Assembly (NCBI GenBank): GCA_947377595.1
Contig: CANCGK010000001.1
Coordinates: forward strand, 1 to 37,942
Direction of reading: 5' to 3'
DNA length: 37,942 nt
Source: a bacterium
GTDB taxonomy: Bacteria > Babelota > Babeliae > Babelales > Chromulinivoraceae
The notes below the pieces were generated by a model. The model worked only from the letters and a program-made list of their open reading frames with translations. It was not told the origin of the DNA and made no database searches. Below, piece by piece: positions 16,465 through 25,324 of this stretch (position 1 is the stretch's first letter; every line of letters starts with the position of its first letter). The position numbers and the translations under genes were made by a program.

Positions 16465-18546
16465 TTATTTTTTCTTTTTCTCTACTAATGCTTCTTGCAC
16501 GTTTCTTGGAACTTCTTGATATAACTTAAATTCCATAGTATAACCAGCACGACCTTTTGTCATAGAACGCAAGTCAGTTGCATATCCAAACATCTCTCCT
16601 AGTGGAACTTCAGCATTAATAATTTGAGCTGAACCTTTAGCTGTCATGCCTAAAATTCTACCACGGCGAGAACTCAAGTCACCAATTACATCGCCCATAT
16701 GATCGTCTGGTGTATCCACTTCCACTTTCATAATTGGCTCTAATAAAACTGGTGAAGCTTTTTCCATACCAGATTTAAATGCCATCTTAGTTGCCATTTT
16801 AAATGCAATTTCAGATGAATCGACATCATGATAAGAACCATCATACACAATAACTTTAACATCGACAACAGGGCAACCTAATAATACTCCAGATTCAATT
16901 GCTTCTAAAGCACCTTTTTCAATTGCAGGGATATATTCTCTTGGAACAGTACCACCAACAACTTGGTTTTCAAATTGATAACCAGCACCACGTTCTAACG
17001 GTTCAAGTTTCAACCAAACGTGTCCGTATTGACCACGACCACCAGATTGTTTAATAAACTTACCTTCGACATCGGCTGAAGTTTGAATAGTTTCTTTATA
17101 GGCAACTTGCAATTGACCTTGTACAACTTCAACTTTGTGTTCACGTTTTAAACGATCAACAACGATTTCTAAATGTAATTCACCCATTCCAGAAATTTCT
17201 GTTTGATTCGTTTCATGGTTATAAGTAAATCTAAATGAAGGATCTTCTTGACTCATTTTTTTAAGAGCCATAACCATTTTTTCATGTTCACTTTTTTCTT
17301 TTGGTTCAACAGAAGAAGAAATAACTGGAGCTGGAACGTCAATAGATTCTAAAAGAACAGCGTGAGCTTGATCACACAATGTATCACCAGTATTAATATC
17401 TTTAATACCAACAATAGCCACAATGTCACCAGCGTGAGCTGATTCAATTTCTTCACGTTTATTTGCATGCATTTTAATCAAACGGCTTACGCGTTCTTTT
17501 GTGCCTTTTGAAGCATTATACACATAAGAACCTGACATCAATGTACCAGAATAAATACGAGTAAATGTTAAAACACCCACAAAAGGATCCGTCATAATCT
17601 TAAATGCTAAAGCAGCAAATGGCCCTTTTGGATCTGAAGATCTTGTAATTTCAGCACCAGTTGTAGCATCAATACCTTTAATAGCTGGAACATCAAGTGG
17701 TGAAGGTAAATAATCAACAACTGCATCAAGTAAAAGCTGAATACCTTTATTTTTGAAAGCTGTACCACAAAATACTGGATAAATACCACGAGCAATCACA
17801 CCCTTACGAAGAGCTTTTTTAATTTCTTCATCAGAAATAACTTCTTCATTTAAATATTTTTCACCCAAAGCTTCATCAAAATCCGATGCTTTACCAATAA
17901 TTGCATCACGCATTTCTTTGATTTGATCTGCATATTCAGCAGGAGCATCTTGCCAAGTAACTTTTGCATTTAAAAGTTCTTTTTCATTTTGGAATGAAAC
18001 CATTTTACCAGACACAACATCAATAAGTCCTTTAAAGTCTTCACTTTGACCTACTGGAATTTGCATAGCAATAGCATTACCATTACCCAACTTTTCATTA
18101 ATATCGGCAACAACATGAAAATAATCTGCACCGATACGATCAAGTTTATTGATAAAAATAACACGAGGAACTTCATAACGTTCTGTTTGACGCCAAACAG
18201 TTTCTGACTGAGGTTGAACACCAGCAACGCCACAAAAAACTCCAACAACTCCATCTAAAACACGTAAAGAACGACCTACTTCAATCGTAAAATCAACGTG
18301 ACCAGGAGTATCGATAATATTCACCTGACAATCTTTCCAGAAACATGTTGTTGCTGCAGATTGAATAGTAATACCTCGCTCTTGCTCTTGTTCCATCCAA
18401 TCCATAGTTGCTGCACCTTCATGCACCTCACCAATTTTGTGAGATACACCAGTGTAAAACAAAATACGTTCAGTAACAGTTGTTTTACCAGCATCAATAT
18501 GAGCCGCAATACCTATATTTCTATACTTATCTAGAGAATATTTCAT
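16465..18546 (-). CDS. fusA: Translation elongation factor EF-G
   Basis: A 693-residue translocase that moves tRNA-mRNA after peptide transfer and, with RRF, splits ribosomes. GTPase motifs are AHIDAGKTT (15-23), RGITIQSAAT, DTPGHVDF and NKLDR. Domain II, the ferredoxin-like domains III and V, and domain IV with QSGGRGQYGHVWL are all recognisable; the Lys-rich C-terminus ends EKKKK. Length is normal. It lies between rpsG (16 bp) and tuf as in the classical str operon. Confidence 0.98.
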   Translation of the reverse strand: MKYSLDKYRNIGIAAHIDAGKTTVTERILFYTGVSHKIGEVHEGAATMDWMEQEQERGITIQSAATTCFWKDCQVNIIDTPGHVDFTIEVGRSLRVLDGVVGVFCGVAGVQPQSETVWRQTERYEVPRVIFINKLDRIGADYFHVVADINEKLGNGNAIAMQIPVGQSEDFKGLIDVVSGKMVSFQNEKELLNAKVTWQDAPAEYADQIKEMRDAIIGKASDFDEALGEKYLNEEVISDEEIKKALRKGVIARGIYPVFCGTAFKNKGIQLLLDAVVDYLPSPLDVPAIKGIDATTGAEITRSSDPKGPFAALAFKIMTDPFVGVLTFTRIYSGTLMSGSYVYNASKGTKERVSRLIKMHANKREEIESAHAGDIVAIVGIKDINTGDTLCDQAHAVLLESIDVPAPVISSSVEPKEKSEHEKMVMALKKMSQEDPSFRFTYNHETNQTEISGMGELHLEIVVDRLKREHKVEVVQGQLQVAYKETIQTSADVEGKFIKQSGGRGQYGHVWLKLEPLERGAGYQFENQVVGGTVPREYIPAIEKGALEAIESGVLLGCPVVDVKVIVYDGSYHDVDSSEIAFKMATKMAFKSGMEKASPVLLEPIMKVEVDTPDDHMGDVIGDLSSRRGRILGMTAKGSAQIINAEVPLGEMFGYATDLRSMTKGRAGYTMEFKLYQEVPRNVQEALVEKKKK

Positions 18547-18562
18547 AAATACCTACCTTTTT

Positions 18563-19042
18563 TTACCAAGAGTAATGTGAAAATGCACGATTTGCTTCTG
18601 CCATTTTATGCACATCTAATCTTTTTTTCATAGCAGCGCCTCTGCCTTCATGAGCATCTAGCAACTCATATCCAAGGCGTAAACCCATAGATTTATCTGC
18701 ACGAGATGCTGCACCAGTAATCAACCAACGCAACGCTAATGATCGTCCACGAACAAGACTTACTTCTGTTGGAATTTGATATACGCTACCACCTACACGA
18801 CGAGAGCGAACTTCTACCAAAGGAACTACTTGATCGTAAGCTTTTTGGAAAGCTTCTAAAGTCTTAGCACCTTCACCAAATTTCTTTGACAATTGAGCTA
18901 AAGCTTCATAAACAATTTTACGAGCAACGTTTTTTTTACCACGTTCCATCACAACGTTAATTAAACGTTGTACTAATTCTGATTGATATAAAGGATCTAC
19001 CCCAATATCACGTTTTTTTATAACCGTTTTACGTCTTGGCAT
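18563..19042 (-). CDS. rpsG: 30S ribosomal protein S7
   Basis: A 159-residue S7 with MPRRKTVIKKRDIGVDPLYQ at the start, RLINVVMERGKKNVARKIVY, VRSRRVGGSVYQIPTEV (77-93) and MAEANRAFSHYSW at the end. It is a primary 16S-binding protein that organises the 30S head and contacts the E-site tRNA; in E. coli it also represses the str operon. It lies 11 bp after rpsL. Confidence 0.98.
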   Translation of the reverse strand: MPRRKTVIKKRDIGVDPLYQSELVQRLINVVMERGKKNVARKIVYEALAQLSKKFGEGAKTLEAFQKAYDQVVPLVEVRSRRVGGSVYQIPTEVSLVRGRSLALRWLITGAASRADKSMGLRLGYELLDAHEGRGAAMKKRLDVHKMAEANRAFSHYSW

Positions 19043-19053
19043 TTAAATTTCCT

Positions 19054-19458
19054 TTACTTCTTTTTTCCAGTTGGAGCAACTTGTCCTGGTTTAGGACGCT
19101 TAGCACCATATTTTGAACGAGATTGTTTTCTTCCTTCCACACCCGCAGCATCTAATGCACCACGAACAATGTGATATTTACAACCTGGTAAATCCTTTAC
19201 TCTTCCACCGCGAATCAAAACCATTGAGTGTTCTTGTAAATTATGTCCTTCACCAGGGATGTATGCTGTTACTTCAACACCATTTGATAGTTTGACACGA
19301 GCTACTTTACGTAACGCTGAGTTAGGTTTTTTAGGGGTTACAGTAAACACCCTGGTACATACTCCGCGCAATTGAGGACAAGCCTCTAATGCGGAGCTTT
19401 TTGATTTTGTTGTGACTTTTTCGCGTCCAAAACGCACAAGCTGATTAATTGTTGGCAT
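19054..19458 (-). CDS. rpsL: 30S ribosomal protein S12
   Basis: A 134-residue S12, starting MPTINQLVRFGRE, with the decoding-centre loops TPKKPNSALRK (41-51) and RVKDLPGCKYH; the Lys residues at streptomycin positions are wild-type. The C-terminus KYGAKRPKPGQVAPTGKKK is about ten residues longer than in E. coli. It is the first gene of the whole block. The ATG at 19458 has AAGGTG five bases upstream. Its leader from the predicted start site is about 107 nt. Confidence 0.98.
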   Translation of the reverse strand: MPTINQLVRFGREKVTTKSKSSALEACPQLRGVCTRVFTVTPKKPNSALRKVARVKLSNGVEVTAYIPGEGHNLQEHSMVLIRGGRVKDLPGCKYHIVRGALDAAGVEGRKQSRSKYGAKRPKPGQVAPTGKKK

Positions 19459-19785
19459 GCATACACCTTTTTATAACATCTAAAAATTGTAATTTGTTTG
19501 TAAGAAAAACTAATGATTTCTAATGTTAGAACTATAAAATATCTTTACAAAACTGCTATTGTCTAAATTTAATTATAAATTGTTTAGCGCTTTTTTCAAG
19601 CAAAATCAGTAAAGCATACAAGGTAAACTACTTTTCTTGCGATAAGATCATTTTTTTCGCTTGATAAAATATATATAATAATGAATCTAACTATAGACTT
19701 GTAGGGCACATCATGATACTGTAGATGAGAAAAAACAGCATAATACAACTTAAAAAAATTTCAATAATTTTGTAAAAGGATTTAT
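19459..19785. other. Divergent intergenic region rpsL / rseP-like
   Basis: A 327-bp A+T-rich region without a convincing gene. It holds the rpsL promoter (19572-19599). In the rpsL leader there is a palindrome TTCTAA-TG-TTAGAA at 19518-19531, possibly an operator or a small hairpin. For the rightward gene there is only a weak signal: a TATAAT at 19674-19679 without a good -35, followed by a ~100-nt leader and an AAAGGA Shine-Dalgarno about seven bases before the ATG at 19786. No tRNA-like fold was seen. Confidence 0.6.
19572..19599 (-). promoter_or_regulatory. Promoter of the rpsL-led ribosomal block
   Basis: On the minus strand: TTGAAA (19594-19599), 16 bp, perfect TATAAT (19572-19577), predicting transcription from about 19565. 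This is one of the best sigma-70-type matches in the window and lies directly upstream of the first str-operon gene. No other equally good promoter was seen within the 19-kb block, so it probably drives most of it. Confidence 0.7.
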
Positions 19786-20892
19786 ATGAATATCAATATT
19801 TTATCAATAGCAAACTTACAACACAGCTTTTCAATCTTATGTTCTATAGCAATGAGCTTGCTAGGAATTACCAGTATTATAGTTTTTCACGAATTCGGGC
19901 ATTTTATATTTTGCAAATTATTCAAAGTTTACACACCAACATTTTCTATTGGCATTGGTAAAAAATTATATAAAAAAATGATTGGCGATACAGAATTTTG
20001 TATTTCAGCAAGCCCACTTGGTGGATACGTTGAAATTGCAACGGAAGCAACCGCTGGTAAAAAAGGTTTCAACTCCATCAATTATTTTCAAAAATTTTTA
20101 ATTATGCTTGGCGGCATTGGTTTCAACATGTTATTTGCTTACATTGTTTTAAGTTTATTATTTTTTATAGGCATGCCAGATTCTGCATTTATGCCCTATG
20201 AAAACACCTTACCACAAGTCACATTCATCACTAATACCTCTATCAATCAAAATAGCTTACAACCACAAGATGTTTTTTTATCAATTCAAGATCAAGCGAT
20301 TAATCAGAAAGCAGAAACTATCAAAGAAATTGTAAACAAAGCATCTTCTCAAAATTTAACCGAACTTTCAGCAACAGTTCAACGAAACAACAAAGAAAAA
20401 CATATCACTCTTCATTTAAATCCTGATAAAAAACCAATGACGCTTGAACAACGCTTAGAAATATCATTAGAACGCAAAGCTCCATTAACTCTTACCGCAA
20501 GTATTTCAAACGGAATATTATTAACTCACTTTTATATCAAAACTATTTTCATGAGCCTACAGGGCTTGTTTTCTGCACAAAACAGCCAAGCTTTAGCTGG
20601 CCCTATCATGACACTTGCATCAAGCACAAAGGTTGCTCAAAAAGGATTAAAATCTCTTTTAATATTTTTAGCTATCATCAGTATTAATTTAGGAATTATG
20701 AATTTATTACCACTTCCTATATTTGACGGAGGCCAATTCGTTATTTTTACCATAGAAACACTTTTGGGACGCGAAATGTCAGACTCTGTTAAAGAAAAAA
20801 TTGGATCATTTTCATGGTTTTTAATTTTAGGACTGATGATCGTATTTAGCATTAAAGATATTTACATATTAATGCATCAATACTTCATATAA
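19786..20892 (+). CDS. rseP: RseP-like site-2 intramembrane metalloprotease
   Basis: A 368-residue M50 peptidase. The zinc site HEFGH (35-39) is in the first hydrophobic segment, SASPLGGYVEI (74-84) is the conserved membrane-reentrant GG-Y element, a single PDZ-like domain spans about 143-212, and NLLPLPIFDGG (306-316) provides the third zinc ligand, Asp314. AGPI (271-274) is also family-typical. In E. coli RseP cleaves anti-sigma factor RseA and signal-peptide remnants; substrates here are unknown. The usual neighbours (dxr, cdsA, bamA) are absent. Start ATG with an AAAGGA ribosome site. E. coli RseP is longer and has two PDZ domains. Confidence 0.92.
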   Translation: MNINILSIANLQHSFSILCSIAMSLLGITSIIVFHEFGHFIFCKLFKVYTPTFSIGIGKKLYKKMIGDTEFCISASPLGGYVEIATEATAGKKGFNSINYFQKFLIMLGGIGFNMLFAYIVLSLLFFIGMPDSAFMPYENTLPQVTFITNTSINQNSLQPQDVFLSIQDQAINQKAETIKEIVNKASSQNLTELSATVQRNNKEKHITLHLNPDKKPMTLEQRLEISLERKAPLTLTASISNGILLTHFYIKTIFMSLQGLFSAQNSQALAGPIMTLASSTKVAQKGLKSLLIFLAIISINLGIMNLLPLPIFDGGQFVIFTIETLLGREMSDSVKEKIGSFSWFLILGLMIVFSIKDIYILMHQYFI

Positions 20893-20900
20893 GGAATCAG

Positions 20901-21257
20901 ATGAATAAAATGCTCATTTTTGTCATCTTAAGCACGACCGACCTTCTTTACACTTCATCTCAAGGAAGAAGAAATCAAATAGCTCAAGAAGCATTAGACG
21001 AAGCTTTCAGAAACATAAGAAGAGCTGGTATAATAAATCAATCCAGATCAAGTAATTTTGATGAGTATCGAAACATAAAAGTCAATCCTTTTTGCGTATG
21101 CTGCTGTTGCAGTTGCTTACCTTGCATTATACATAAAATATATACAACAGATGAACATGATTATAAAAAAATAGTTGATGATTTTACAACAAACAGTGAA
21201 AGATTGATAAAAATAGCCAATGATGTAAAAAACGAGCAAATAATAGAAGATCGATAA
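20901..21257 (+). CDS. Small exported(?) cysteine-cluster protein, unknown
   Basis: A 118-residue protein that I do not recognise. The N-terminus MNKMLIFVILSTTDLLYTSS could be a short signal peptide or membrane anchor. A polar, Arg-rich helix follows (about 21-60). Then comes a dense cluster CVCCCCSCLPC with seven cysteines in residues 65-75, flanked by IIHKIY, and a charged C-terminal helix (85-118). The cluster could bind metal, form disulfides or be lipidated; nothing here decides. It starts 8 bp after the rseP-like stop with AAGGA before the ATG, so it is co-transcribed with the protease and ends just before a strong terminator. Confidence 0.7.
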   Translation: MNKMLIFVILSTTDLLYTSSQGRRNQIAQEALDEAFRNIRRAGIINQSRSSNFDEYRNIKVNPFCVCCCCSCLPCIIHKIYTTDEHDYKKIVDDFTTNSERLIKIANDVKNEQIIEDR

Positions 21258-21276
21258 AAAATAAAATCAATCAAAT

Positions 21277-21316
21277 AAAAACCGACATGTTATATATAAG
21301 TAACATGTCGGTTTTT
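21277..21316. terminator. Bidirectional intrinsic terminator
   Basis: A perfect 12-bp stem: ACCGACATGTTA (21281-21292), an 8-nt loop, and TAACATGTCGGT (21301-21312). It has AAAA on the left and TTTT on the right, so it works as a terminator on both strands. It separates the convergent cysteine-cluster gene and rplM. Confidence 0.9.
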
Positions 21317-21329
21317 CTATAATCTAAAA

Positions 21330-21770
21330 TTAAGCAGAAACTTGAGTTGTTCCAACTTGAGCAATATGAGGATGCTCTGCGCCAGTATACACTTTAAGCT
21401 TTTTCAAAATTTGTTTGCTCAAATTATTTTTTGGCAACATTAATTTAACAGCTTTAATTAAAATAGCTGAAGGATCTTTTGCATAAAGTTCTTTTGCTTT
21501 CAAAACTTTACGGTTTCCAAGATATCCACTATGAGATACATACTCTTTATCATTCCATTTGTTACCAGTTAAAACAATTTTTGCCAAATTGATAACAACA
21601 ATGTAATCACCACTATCTGTGTGTGGAGTATACATAGCTTGATCTTTACCACGTAAAGCATCTGCAATTTTAACAGCTAAGCGACCAAGTGATTGTCCTG
21701 TAGCATCCATTACTCGCCATTGTGGGTTTCTGTCTTCTTTGCGAAGATAAAAAGCCTTATTCATATCCAT
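21330..21770 (-). CDS. rplM: 50S ribosomal protein L13
   Basis: A 146-residue L13 with QWRVMDATGQSLGRLAVKIA (17-36), the conserved YTPHTDSGDYIVVINLAKI and SGYLGNRKVLKAKEL (80-94), ending in TGAEHPHIAQ. It binds 23S rRNA early in assembly. In most bacteria rplM is followed by rpsI (S9); here the gene ends 14 bp before a terminator and no S9 gene is in the window. An alternative ATG lies two codons downstream of 21770. It has its own promoter. Confidence 0.97.
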   Translation of the reverse strand: MDMNKAFYLRKEDRNPQWRVMDATGQSLGRLAVKIADALRGKDQAMYTPHTDSGDYIVVINLAKIVLTGNKWNDKEYVSHSGYLGNRKVLKAKELYAKDPSAILIKAVKLMLPKNNLSKQILKKLKVYTGAEHPHIAQVGTTQVSA

Positions 21771-21861
21771 GTGTATAACCTTGTTTTATCTTAAAAAATA
21801 TATTTTTATTTCTATATAGATGAATTGAACTATCACTAGTAAACAGGGGGGAAACTAGATG

Positions 21862-21890
21862 ATTAAAAATCATTCTCTCTTAATTGTAAA
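21862..21890 (-). promoter_or_regulatory. Candidate rplM promoter
   Basis: On the minus strand: TTTACA (21885-21890), 17 bp, TTTAAT (21862-21867). It lies between pepP-like and rplM and predicts a leader of about 85 nt. The leader contains a C-rich run and a short CTAGT/ACTAG inverted repeat around 21841-21858. Confidence 0.45.
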
Positions 21891-21897
21891 TGAAAAG

Positions 21898-23193
21898 TCA
21901 TGCAAGGTCAACATCCAAAGCCTGCTGAATCATTTCTTCAACAGCTTGAACCATCTTCGGCAAACCTTCGCTTAAACATACAGGCTCAGCCTGATCGACT
22001 ATCCAATAATTATCTTCGATGCGAATTCCAATGTTTTTTTCTGGAATATACAATCCTGGTTCAATGGTAATAATATCACCTTCTTGCAATGCTTGAGATC
22101 TATTGCCAACATCATGAACATCTAATCCTAAAAAATGTCCTATGCCATGAGTGAAATATTGATCTACATTATGTTTTTTAAAAAAATTAACTGCAATGTG
22201 ATGCAAAGACATCTCTGGGTGATCTTTATGAAACAACCACATTCCTGGCTTTGCGTTCTCTGCAACTAATTCTTGGCATGCAAGCACCAATTCATATAAT
22301 GTTTTTTGTTCTTGAGTAAATTTGCCTGAAACAGGATAAGTTCTTGTTATATCAGCGCAATAATAATTGTATCGCGCACCAGCATCAACAACAACTAAGT
22401 CGCCTTCAACTAATTTTTTATTATTGACATTATAATGCAAGATTGTACCATTCACACCACCCGCAACGATTGATGGATACGCTGAAACCGATAGATTTTC
22501 GGTAAAAACATATTCTAGCGCTGCTTGCATATCAGATTCTTTATTACCAGCTTTAAGCATAGTAACCGCTGCATAGTGCGCTTGCGATGTAATATCAATA
22601 GCTTTATACAACGTTTCTATTTCCAACATATCTTTTTTTCGACGCAGTTGAGCTATTTGTGATGAAATATCAACTATATTTTCCTGCAAATGAGGAATAA
22701 CTAACGCTAATCGATCGATCACAACACGAGTCATCCATGATTGACAATTCTCTGATGAATAAACGGTAAAAATCTTTTCATTTCGATCAAGAGCTGCAGT
22801 GATATATTCAATAACCTTACTATAAATAGTAAAATCAAAATACGGATACACATGAATAGCATCAATAGATTTTCCCGTTACTCTTAATGTATCAAAACCA
22901 AACGATTCAATATTATTTTCTGTTATCGTCGCATCATTTTTTATCCATGCACGACGCATTGCTGTATAATTTGGAAGATAAAAATCTTGAGTCGCATCAT
23001 TCAAAATCATAACACTTGCAGGCTCTTGTAAACCAGAAAAATAATAAAAATTACTATCTTGAACAAATAACCCCGCAGGATTATCACAAGGCGCAAATAA
23101 TATAATTGGACCAGTAAAAGCTTTATGCTCATTTGCTACTAATGCAAGCAAAGCATCTCGTCTCTGTTTATAATTTTGATTTATTTTATTCAT
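21898..23193 (-). CDS. pepP: Xaa-Pro aminopeptidase (M24B)
   Basis: A 431-residue metallopeptidase expected to remove an N-terminal residue preceding proline. An N-terminal aminopeptidase-P domain (about 1-165) is followed by the pita-bread catalytic domain with all five metal ligands: Asp270 (VVDAGARY), Asp281 (CADITRTYP), His353 (GIGHFLGLDVHD), Glu378 (TIEPGLYIP) and Glu393 (RIEDNYW). The length fits PepP. No signal peptide, so cytosolic. It lies 13 bp after recR. Exact specificity (PepP or PepQ-like) is inferred from the N-terminal domain. Confidence 0.9.
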   Translation of the reverse strand: MNKINQNYKQRRDALLALVANEHKAFTGPIILFAPCDNPAGLFVQDSNFYYFSGLQEPASVMILNDATQDFYLPNYTAMRRAWIKNDATITENNIESFGFDTLRVTGKSIDAIHVYPYFDFTIYSKVIEYITAALDRNEKIFTVYSSENCQSWMTRVVIDRLALVIPHLQENIVDISSQIAQLRRKKDMLEIETLYKAIDITSQAHYAAVTMLKAGNKESDMQAALEYVFTENLSVSAYPSIVAGGVNGTILHYNVNNKKLVEGDLVVVDAGARYNYYCADITRTYPVSGKFTQEQKTLYELVLACQELVAENAKPGMWLFHKDHPEMSLHHIAVNFFKKHNVDQYFTHGIGHFLGLDVHDVGNRSQALQEGDIITIEPGLYIPEKNIGIRIEDNYWIVDQAEPVCLSEGLPKMVQAVEEMIQQALDVDLA

Positions 23194-23206
23194 TATATAA
23201 TCTTTC

Positions 23207-23806
23207 TTAAAATGGTCGACGCTCTGAGAGTGCTTTAAACATAGTCAATCTATCAATAAATTCTAATGATGATCCAACAGGCACACCCTTAGCCAAACAA
23301 GATATTTTAATATTTTTATGACTTATTTTTTGAACAATAAAAGCTGAAGTTACTTCTCCTTCTGGAGTTTGATTCATAGCCAAAATAACTTCTTGTATCG
23401 AATCATCAATACGATTAATTAAAGGTTGTATCGTTAAATCTTCTGGACCAATACCATCTAATGGGCAAATAGTACCACCTAATACATGATACAAACCTTT
23501 ATAACCTTCTGTTCTTTCAATTGCTAATAATTCTTGCCAAGATTCAATGACGCAAATAGTTGATTGATCACGTTTTTCATTATAACAAAATAAACACTGT
23601 CTATCTTTTTCCTGCCAAACAAAGCAACGCGAACATCTGACTAATTTTTGCTTAGCAGCTTGTAACGCTGCACAAAAAGCATCTAACTTAGCTGGATCCA
23701 TTTCTAAAAAATGTGATAAAACTCTATATAAATTTTTTGATGCTAAAAATGGTACTTGCTGAAGTTGTTTAACCACCCCTTGCAAAGTTGGCAATTGATG
23801 AATCAT
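23207..23806 (-). CDS. recR: Recombination protein RecR
   Basis: A 199-residue RecR of usual length, which with RecO and RecF loads RecA at gaps. The zinc finger is Cys58-x2-Cys61 and Cys71-x2-Cys74. The Toprim domain follows with CVIESWQELLAIERTEGYKG and YHVLGGTICPLDGIGPEDL. The N-terminal helix-hairpin-helix is degenerate: the expected P-G-I-G-P-K is VPFLASK (18-24), so its DNA contacts may be altered. It lies 3 bp after yidC. The common partner dnaX is not adjacent. Confidence 0.94.
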   Translation of the reverse strand: MIHQLPTLQGVVKQLQQVPFLASKNLYRVLSHFLEMDPAKLDAFCAALQAAKQKLVRCSRCFVWQEKDRQCLFCYNEKRDQSTICVIESWQELLAIERTEGYKGLYHVLGGTICPLDGIGPEDLTIQPLINRIDDSIQEVILAMNQTPEGEVTSAFIVQKISHKNIKISCLAKGVPVGSSLEFIDRLTMFKALSERRPF

Positions 23807-23809
23807 TAC

Positions 23810-25324
23810 TTACCTTTTTTGCAATTGAGTTTGCAATGCAGCAACGACTGAATTCATCAAAATAAATAATACCAATCCAGCTGATAAATAACATGATATA
23901 GTAGCCATCATTAACGCCATAGCATATCTCATTAAACTTTTCTTTGGATCATTATCCATCGGAGTTGCAAGCATAGCCAAACCGGTCAATACTGGTAATA
24001 TATAATACGGATCAACTGCATATAAATTTTTAATCCATAAAAATGGTGCGCCATAAAGTTCAATAGCATTTGATAAAACGGTATTTAAACTAATTAAAAT
24101 TGGCAATGTTAATAATAAAGGCAAACACCCTGCAAGCCCAGGAACTCCGTGTTTTCTAATTAATTCTGCACGAGCTTGCTCTAACATTTCAGGACTATCT
24201 TTATACTTTCTTTGTAAATACGCTAACTTCTGTTGCATTTCAGCACCTTTGCGCATATTTTTTTCACCATACAAAGTAAAAGGCAACATTAACAACTTAA
24301 GCAATAATGTTAATAAAATAATCGCCCAACCATAATTACCTAATTGTTCATACAAATACTGTAAAATAAATAACATGCCATGAGCAATAGGAGCCAACCA
24401 ACCAAAATTTAAAGTTTTTAACAACCGAGCATCAACAGCTTTGACTGCCTGAGCTGTTTTTGGCCCCATGAAAAATTTCATTTTCCAAGAACCAGATTCA
24501 CGCAAAACTCTACTTTCCAAAATAGATGACATGAAATCATCAGAATTTTTAGTTAAATATCCACGTTGAACAAAATTATTTTCATCTTTAATTAAAGCGT
24601 GAACTAAAAAGCGACTTTCATAACCAAAGCAACTTGGTGCAGCCCAATAACGACTGAAATTGTCTTTTTTAGAAAGATCAAGCGCTGCAAGACCTTTATT
24701 TTCATTCACTAATCCTGCAATTTTATCCCATGCTATCGCTGGTGTCATAACTGGTTGAGGTATAAATACTCTTAACTGCACAGGATTAGAAACATGTTTA
24801 TGATGATACGCTATAGAAACATCTAAATCGACTTGATAAGAATCATGATGCAGCGTAAATATTTTGGTAATAATACCATGTTCAAACTCTGCACTATATT
24901 CTAAAGTGCGATCCTGACCTTCTTGCCCTGTAACTTCTTTTAATGTATACATTTTTGGACTATGATCTGCAAATGCAATGAAAAAACAATTTTCATGGGC
25001 ATCTAAAGTATCAATAGTTTGAGAATCTTTTTGCCAAGGAAATGAAAAAGACTGTAAAATTGCACCTTGATTAGAGAAAACATATGAACCACAGCTGGTT
25101 TTTATAGTTGTTACAACAATATCTTGATCTTTTTCTTGGCCATATTGCACTGTTGTATGCAACGGTTTATTAATATCTTCAATTGTTGGAGCAAAAAACC
25201 CTGCACCTGATGTTACCTGTTGAACAGATAACTTGCTATCTGTTTTTGATTCAAAAAAATATTGCATTGCATAGGTCATAACAATAGCAAATGACAACGG
25301 AAGGATCCATTCCTTAATATTCAT
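23810..25324 (-). CDS. yidC: Membrane protein insertase YidC, Gram-negative type
   Basis: A 504-residue insertase that folds and inserts membrane proteins alone or with SecYEG. A first transmembrane segment (about 6-22) precedes a large beta-rich periplasmic domain (about 45-300), the Gram-negative architecture. The five-helix insertase core runs from about 305 to 500, with GVPGLAGCLPLLLTLPILISL. The position usually holding the groove arginine is Lys343 (LLLKLLMLPFT). I use the ATG at 25324 (AAGGTG four bases upstream) rather than a TTG ten codons earlier. It leads a unit with recR and pepP. The usual rpmH-rnpA neighbours are absent. Confidence 0.95.
   Translation of the reverse strand: MNIKEWILPLSFAIVMTYAMQYFFESKTDSKLSVQQVTSGAGFFAPTIEDINKPLHTTVQYGQEKDQDIVVTTIKTSCGSYVFSNQGAILQSFSFPWQKDSQTIDTLDAHENCFFIAFADHSPKMYTLKEVTGQEGQDRTLEYSAEFEHGIITKIFTLHHDSYQVDLDVSIAYHHKHVSNPVQLRVFIPQPVMTPAIAWDKIAGLVNENKGLAALDLSKKDNFSRYWAAPSCFGYESRFLVHALIKDENNFVQRGYLTKNSDDFMSSILESRVLRESGSWKMKFFMGPKTAQAVKAVDARLLKTLNFGWLAPIAHGMLFILQYLYEQLGNYGWAIILLTLLLKLLMLPFTLYGEKNMRKGAEMQQKLAYLQRKYKDSPEMLEQARAELIRKHGVPGLAGCLPLLLTLPILISLNTVLSNAIELYGAPFLWIKNLYAVDPYYILPVLTGLAMLATPMDNDPKKSLMRYAMALMMATISCYLSAGLVLFILMNSVVAALQTQLQKR

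Noticed and set aside
19459..19785. tRNA or structured RNA gene in the longest intergenic gap
   Set aside because: No cloverleaf or CCA-like end and only a short palindrome was found.
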